A stretch of DNA of 64,000 bases, from NCBI RefSeq assembly GCF_020283565.1, contig NC_060059.1:48938572-49002571 (forward strand), read 5' to 3'. The translations under genes and the position numbers were made by a program. Below, piece by piece: positions 58,944 to 64,000 of the stretch. The number at the start of each line of letters is the position of its first letter. Positions within the stretch are counted from its first letter, which is position 1. The notes below the pieces were generated by a model. The model worked only from the letters and a program-made list of their open reading frames with translations, had not been told where the DNA came from and did not search any database. Source of the stretch: Trifolium pratense. Its lineage: Eukaryota; Streptophyta; Magnoliopsida; Fabales; Fabaceae.

Positions 58944-59822
58944 GGTGAGGCTCTAGCGATTTTACACTGTAGCAATCCCTAATTAATTGGGGTTGCAATT
59001 TCTGATTTTCTATCCTCACCGGTTCTCCGCCTGCAACTTTTGATTGTATGTCAAGCGTATTTATTTTTTCTACTTTTGCAGTTCCGACTCATTGTAACTT
59101 TCAGAGCGACGACATGTTGCGTTTCTTGTGTGTCTTCTGTCATCGCATAAATCGCCACCACACATAGCAACTCACGCAGGTTATGGTTGGGTTTTGTGGT
59201 TTTGTTTTACTACTATGTGCTTCTTCAGTTAGAGTATTGTTCTTTGATTTTTTTTTTCGGTTCACTTAAATAGTGTCTCGATGATACTCGTTAGTATGAT
59301 CTTTAATTTAATGCTAATTTCCTTACTCATATATGTGTTATGAAAATTATTAATGAACCGTATCCATGAACTTAATTTAAATGATAGGACATCACATTAG
59401 AGTCCAATGGATTTTACCGACTAAAATACTTGACAAAAAAAATTATTAATTAATGAACTAAAAGAATTCCAAAAACAAATTTGCCCCCTAGATTCAGGAT
59501 ACTGAATTCTTTACATTTAACTAACTATATGGTTATTTCAACTCCTTTTTCCGGGCTTCAGCCTTTTTTATCCCAAAACAAAAAATATGAAAAAGAATGA
59601 ACAGTCTTAAGAAAGAAAAAAAAGTACAAAGTCCTAAAAACAATCTTCTAATCACATAGTCATGTAGACTGTTAAGTTTGAATCCATATACAACAGGACC
59701 ATAAAAAATAACCTTTTATTATTTAATTTCCTTTTATTATTTTCTTTTGAACAACTAGACATTAGTTTTTCTAATGTAACAAATCATGCTGTGCATAATG
59801 AATATTATATCACAAAGATCTT
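58944..59822. other. Intergenic between the CslA copies, with a duplicated LINE tail
   Basis: No gene to 59520. About 59525-59590 repeats the LINE 3' end found at 50227-50330 (ctaactatatggttatttc, gggcttcagcctttttt). It therefore belongs to the same duplicated segment as the CslA 3' exons that follow. Confidence 0.6.
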
Positions 59823-60289
59823 CTAGGAGTTGGGAACAAAAGTGCCAACATATCCCAATGCCAGGATGAAGAAAGCAACCGCTTGCATGAATAGGAATAT
59901 GAAGAAGTAATTTTTCCCATACATAAAATCATAGCAGCCACAAAATATGAGATAGAATCCAACAACAAGTTCCGTCACGTGAATCCTAGTTATTTAACAC
60001 AAACACAACAAGGTAAGTACTTAAATATAACTAAGAAAAAATATATTAAATGCTATATTAAGTACTTGAATAATAGTTTATCATTTTATACCTGTTTCCA
60101 ATGTTAAATCGATACTTTTTGAGTAGTTTACTATCACCAATTTTATCCTTAAGAGCATCACCAAGTTTTTCAGTGACAATCCATTCATTCACTCTACTAG
60201 TCTCTAGTAAACCTATAATTGTTGCCTTTGTTCGATGTAGAGACATAGTATTTTCAAAAAGAACCCAAAAGACAATTAAATGGAATGAC
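59823..60289 (-). CDS. Second CslA copy, last two exons only (partial)
   Basis: Exons 60289-60092 and 59985-59823 match exons 8 and 9 of the gene at 50436-57128. Intron and phase are the same, with one codon fewer (GDALKDK for GDALLKDK), and the end is GTFVPNS. The reading frame and splice sites are intact. Exons 1-7 are not between 60.3 and 61.6 kb; they are either beyond a Copia insertion outside the window or absent. Whether this is a live gene with a large intron 7 or a fragment cannot be decided here. Confidence 0.85.
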
Positions 60290-60346
60290 CTGAAAAATGA
60301 TTACAAAAAATTGAGTAACATTGTCAAGGTTCATTAATGTAATCAT

Positions 60347-60518
60347 TGAGGGACGGACCCAAGGAGGGGCAAGCAGAGGCTCCAACACCAAAATTTAATA
60401 GGACTAAACATAAAAACTCGTTATTTTATAAGGACAAAAAATATATTTAACTCTATTATTTATTAATTAAAAAAAGAAATCGGCCCCCCGTATGATTGAT
60501 TTCTAGATCCGTCCCTGA
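60347..60518. mobile_element. Small hAT-type MITE
   Basis: About 172 bp with ends tgagggacggaccc and, on the complement, tcagggacggatctag. Flanks gtaatcat / taatcaaa suggest a decayed duplication. The GGGACGGA(T/C)C end type is common to plant hAT MITEs. Confidence 0.6.
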
Positions 60519-61386
60519 TAATCAAACTCTATGATCATTTGGTTTATTTTTTATCAAAAGGATAATTTAGTTTCTTAAAATGAAATAATGTTATTTATGT
60601 AATAAACTATGTAACTATTACATACAAAAAAATTTGTGATTAATTTATGTGTTCATATGCATCCAATCAAATCGTACAATAACAGCAATTTAATATATTT
60701 TTTTCTAAAATATCTTATCAACTCTTTAATTATATGATAAAATTTAATTGAATGCATGCGTAATTATTTTACACTAATAATGTATACTAATTAAAAAATC
60801 CACGTTTATTTACAAAATATAATTTATCTAATATTTAACTCAATTCATTTTTTTATAATATTCTCTCTATAGAGGGATGATAATATTTAACTCAAGAGGA
60901 GAACTTTTAGTAGTCTGAGAGACTTAGAGAAACTCAACTCAAGTGGTAGATTTTTGTCTGATCTTGAGGAATCCAGAAAAGATTATTCATTTGGTACTTA
61001 AGTTGAATTGAGATTCAATGTTAGTGTAAAGGAGTTAGACTTCCATAACATAACAAACCAATGTTTGAAATCCATATTTATTATAGGACACACCTCAAAT
61101 AGAATTACCTCTAGCGGTGTGGGAACCTATGGGAAACTAAAAGAAAAATTTCTCACCAAATAGATAATTGTGAGAAACTTATATATCAAAGTGACACAAA
61201 AAATGAAATTGATGAATAAATCTCAAAAAAAGAAAAAATGGAACTGGGTAGGGATAGCCCATCTGTGACATATCCCATAGTAGTTGGTCCAAATCCAAAC
61301 ATAATATAATATACAACCCAATGACAAGCGAATTAAGTCGAAATTTTCTCATCCCACCCACTCACTTTCTCCCTTACCCTCCTAGC

Positions 61387-61440
61387 AATTCGGAAAACGA
61401 TTTCCGAATTTTTTATAGTGTAAATTTTACACTATAAAAA
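61387..61440. other. Two adjacent short perfect palindromes
   Basis: First: aattcggaaa / tttccgaatt around 61387-61410 with a 4-base loop. Second: ttttatagtgtaaa / tttacactataaaa around 61411-61440. No T-run or gene nearby; function unknown. Confidence 0.6.
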
Positions 61441-61588
61441 CAGTTTTTTTAAAATATAATTGGGTTTGCGACTTTAATCAATTCTAAGACAAAAATCCAA
61501 ACATTACTAATTTGTCATTGAAATATGTTTGACCAACCAAAACATAATTTTGAAATGTGCGACCGTGGAACCAAACATATGTTGAGGC

Positions 61589-61863
61589 TGTTGGAGAACA
61601 AGCACACACTTTGTGTTATTGAAGAAGAGGAAGGAGATTTAGGAGAAAGAAAAGAGATTTTATTGATTAGTGAATATTGTGGAAGTTTACAAGAAGTGAT
61701 TCTACACTTTATTCTAACTCCTACTTATAGAAAACAAAGATAGTTGGTTAACTTGATAGACAAGTAACCAACTAACCAACTACTAACTAACAAGTTAGTT
61801 ACAACCAACTAACTTGAAATGAAACTAACTTCTAAACTAGGTTTGAACAATTACAAAACAACA
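61589..61863 (-). repeat. 3' LTR of the second Copia element
   Basis: 275 bp with TG...CA ends. Contains several CAACTAAC/TAACTAAC words. The candidate target duplication gaggc (61584-61588) cannot be checked because the other end is outside. Confidence 0.85.
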
Positions 61864-61902
61864 TGCTCCCTTAATTTTCAAACCTATACAACAAGTTCAA
61901 CC

Positions 61903-64000
61903 TCATGATCTAAGTTGGAACACACCAAGTGAATTCCTTAAGTTCAAAAATCTGTCAACCTTCAAACTCTTAGTCATAATGTCTGCAACCTGTGAACCAG
62001 TAGCACAATGAATTACTTCTAAGCTACCTTGATTCACCTGCTCCCTCAAGAAATGAAATCTGGCTTCTATATGTTTGCTTCTTCCATGCAGCACTGGATT
62101 TTTAGCTAAGTTTATTGCAGATTGATTGTCAATTTGCAGTGTAATTGGCTTCTTCACATCGATCTTCAATTCCTTAAGCACTGAGTTAATCCATAGGGCT
62201 TGACATGCTGCATAAGAACCAGCAATATATTCTGCTTCACACGAGGAAAGTGCAACTACTGGTTGCTTCCTTGAACACCAAGCAACTGAAGCATTCAAAT
62301 ACTTGAAGAAGTAGCCAGTGGTACTCCTTCTATCCACTTTATCACCACACCAATCAGCATCTGAATAGCAAATTATTTCTGATTTTGCATTCACTGCTGA
62401 CTTTGGAAAGAGAATTCCAAAATCTAGTGTGCCAGCTATGTACCTCAATATTCTCATAGCAGCTTTCATATGAGATTGTCTAGGATCCTCCATAAATATG
62501 CTAATCAAGCCAACTGCAAAGCATATGTCTGGCCTGCTATTGCACAGATATCTTAATGACCCAACAATCTGTTTGAACATTGTAGGATCCACTGCATCTT
62601 CACTTTCATTCTTTTCTAGCTTAAGATTTGTCTCCATTGGAGTTATAGCATAGGTACAATCAGACATATTGAATCTCTTCAAAAGCTCACCAGCATACTT
62701 CCTTTGATGTAGCATTAATCCTTTTGAAGTTTTCAAAAATTCCATACCTAAGAAGTAAGAAATTTCTCCCAAATCTGTCATTTCAAATTCAGTCATCATG
62801 ACAGTTTTGAACTTCTCAATCTTAGTTATGTCACTCCCAGTTACCAAGAGATCATCAACATACAAACATATAAGAATGATGCTTGAAGTTGACTTTTGTA
62901 CATAAACTCCATATTCTGACTTGCATTTGCTGAAACCTTGTTTCACAAGGAATCCATCAATCCTTTTGTTCCAGGCTCTTGGAGCTTGCTTCAAGCCATA
63001 TAGGGCTTTCTTCAACCTGTATACCATGTTTTCTTTACCTTTTATCACAAAACCAGGAGGTTGAGTTACAAAAACTACTTCTTCTAATGGTCCATTTAGA
63101 AAAGCAGATTTGACATCTAGATGGTACATAGGCCAATCTCTTGCATTTGCTATAGCTACTACCAGCCTTACAGTCTCAATTCTAGCAACAGGTGAGTAAA
63201 CCTCTGAGTAATCCAGCCCTTCTCTTTGCAGAAAACCTCTTGCAACCAATCTTGCTTTGTGCTTTGCTATGGAACCATCTGGGTTGAGCTTCAATTTGAA
63301 CACCCATTTTACTGCTATTGCTTTCTTGTCTGATGGTAACTTGACTATCTCCCATGTATGATTCTTCTCAATGGCACATAGTTCTTCCTCCATAGCTTGC
63401 TTCCATTTCATGTTATTCAGAGCTTCAATATGATTAACAGGTTCTGCTCCTGCTAGCAGTGCAAAGTGTACTAGATCACCATCTTCATTTACCTCATTAT
63501 CATTTACCACATCACAATCTTGTAATCTGGCTGTTGTTTTTCTTGCCCTTGATGATCTGGCTCTGGTTCCAACTTCTGATGCTTCAGCATCTACTGTTTC
63601 TGAAGCTTCAGCATCTGCTGCTTCAGCATCTGCTGCTTCTGATGCTGCAGCATCTGTCTCAGCATTCTGATCACTATCATTGTCTTCAGTTAAACTCATC
63701 AATGGCTTGCTTGTGCTGCTGCTAGATATCCAATCCCAACTCTTTGCTTCATCAACAATGACATCTCTACTGTATATCATTTTCTTTGTTGTTGGATTGT
63801 ACAGTTTATAAGCTCCAGTTACATGATAGCCTACTAGAATCATTGATTCACTTCTATCATCCAGCTTCTTTCTCTTGGCTTCTGGTACATTCTTGTAGCA
63901 CAATGCACCAAAAACTCTAAAGTGACTTACACTTGGCTTCTTGCCACTCCATACTTCTTCTGGTACTTTGTCTTTGAGTTTCTTTGTAGGGCATCTGTTT
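61903..64000 (-). CDS. Copia pol polyprotein, partial
   Basis: Open frame from the window edge to the stop at 61903. The edge sequence reads CPTKKLKDKVPEEVWSGKK and SHFRVFGALCYKNVPEA, the end of the integrase region. Then an Ala/Glu/Asp-rich linker with AEA repeats, reverse transcriptase ([38 protein letters not shown]) and RNase H ([21 protein letters not shown]). No stop or shift in the 2.1 kb seen. An internal ATG at 63903 is not the real start. Shorter and different linker from the element at 702-4781. Confidence 0.95.
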   Translation of the reverse strand, partial: NRCPTKKLKDKVPEEVWSGKKPSVSHFRVFGALCYKNVPEAKRKKLDDRSESMILVGYHVTGAYKLYNPTTKKMIYSRDVIVDEAKSWDWISSSSTSKPLMSLTEDNDSDQNAETDAAASEAADAEAADAEASETVDAEASEVGTRARSSRARKTTARLQDCDVVNDNEVNEDGDLVHFALLAGAEPVNHIEALNNMKWKQAMEEELCAIEKNHTWEIVKLPSDKKAIAVKWVFKLKLNPDGSIAKHKARLVARGFLQREGLDYSEVYSPVARIETVRLVVAIANARDWPMYHLDVKSAFLNGPLEEVVFVTQPPGFVIKGKENMVYRLKKALYGLKQAPRAWNKRIDGFLVKQGFSKCKSEYGVYVQKSTSSIILICLYVDDLLVTGSDITKIEKFKTVMMTEFEMTDLGEISYFLGMEFLKTSKGLMLHQRKYAGELLKRFNMSDCTYAITPMETNLKLEKNESEDAVDPTMFKQIVGSLRYLCNSRPDICFAVGLISIFMEDPRQSHMKAAMRILRYIAGTLDFGILFPKSAVNAKSEIICYSDADWCGDKVDRRSTTGYFFKYLNASVAWCSRKQPVVALSSCEAEYIAGSYAACQALWINSVLKELKIDVKKPITLQIDNQSAINLAKNPVLHGRSKHIEARFHFLREQVNQGSLEVIHCATGSQVADIMTKSLKVDRFLNLRNSLGVFQLRS

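Larger units (their letters stand above)
60290..61588. other. Homologue of CslA intron 7, with insertions
   Basis: 60600-60720 matches 50943-51100 of intron 7 in the first gene. 60347-60600 is extra DNA including a hAT MITE. Beyond about 60780 similarity fades. Two adjacent short palindromes lie at 61387-61440. Confidence 0.55.
61589..64000 (-). mobile_element. Second Ty1/Copia element, 3' part (continues past window)
   Basis: 3' LTR at 61589-61863 (minus orientation, TGTTGTTTTG to CTCCAACA), polypurine tract AATTAAGGGAGCA just inside it, then the pol 3' half. The rest, with gag, protease, integrase N-terminus and 5' LTR, lies beyond 64000. Different family from the element at 406. Confidence 0.93.

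Overview
The window is plant nuclear DNA. It is AT-rich and holds long intron-split genes, Copia LTR elements, tRNA-derived SINEs, Stowaway/hAT/Mutator-type MITEs and (AT)n microsatellites. Gene content and repeat style point to a papilionoid legume, probably of the Medicago/IRLC group. That species call is inference; no marker in the window proves it.

Layout. 0.4-5.0 kb: a complete, young Ty1/Copia element with one uninterrupted 1359-aa gag-pol frame. 6.0-6.4 kb: a decayed Copia reverse transcriptase remnant. 7.8-17.5 kb (minus): a complete 19-exon DEMETER/ROS1-family 5-methylcytosine DNA glycosylase. Its exons join in phase to 2222 aa, and it carries unusual internal repeats at both ends. 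17.5-29.9 kb: repeat-rich intergenic DNA, including a 398-bp near-perfect palindrome bracketed by (AT)n, a solo LTR, nested TIR elements, a SINE split by a hAT-like element, and a GC-rich 70-bp minisatellite.

24.5-36.2 kb is the most unusual part. Two related copies (A, 24516-26679; B, about 29889-35085) each hold a broken copy of the last exon of the neighbouring sterol reductase gene, fused at the splice-acceptor position to a minisatellite. Copy A ends in a canonical Helitron 3' terminus. Both copies share a nonsense mutation and a SINE that the functional gene lacks, so the order of events can be read within the window. 36.2-43.2 kb (minus): the intact donor gene, a 13-exon delta(14)-sterol reductase (FACKEL, 369 aa).

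43.5-50.3 kb is a graveyard: LINE fragments, two convergent F-box relics, a fold-back MITE with an (AT)n tail, and a Kunitz-inhibitor fragment. 50.4-57.1 kb (minus): a complete 9-exon CslA glucomannan mannosyltransferase gene (507 aa) with a non-autonomous LTR element in intron 7. 59.8-60.3 kb: the last two exons of a second, tandem CslA copy. 61.6-64.0 kb: the 3' part of a second Copia element (minus) that runs off the window.

The three intact host genes (DNA demethylase, sterol C14 reductase, mannan synthase) act in unrelated pathways and show no operon-like or cluster logic. The window is mainly informative about TE nesting, gene-fragment capture, and repeat expansion inside a demethylase gene. 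All exon junctions were read by eye from GT/AG sites and reading phase; no alignment or transcript data were used.
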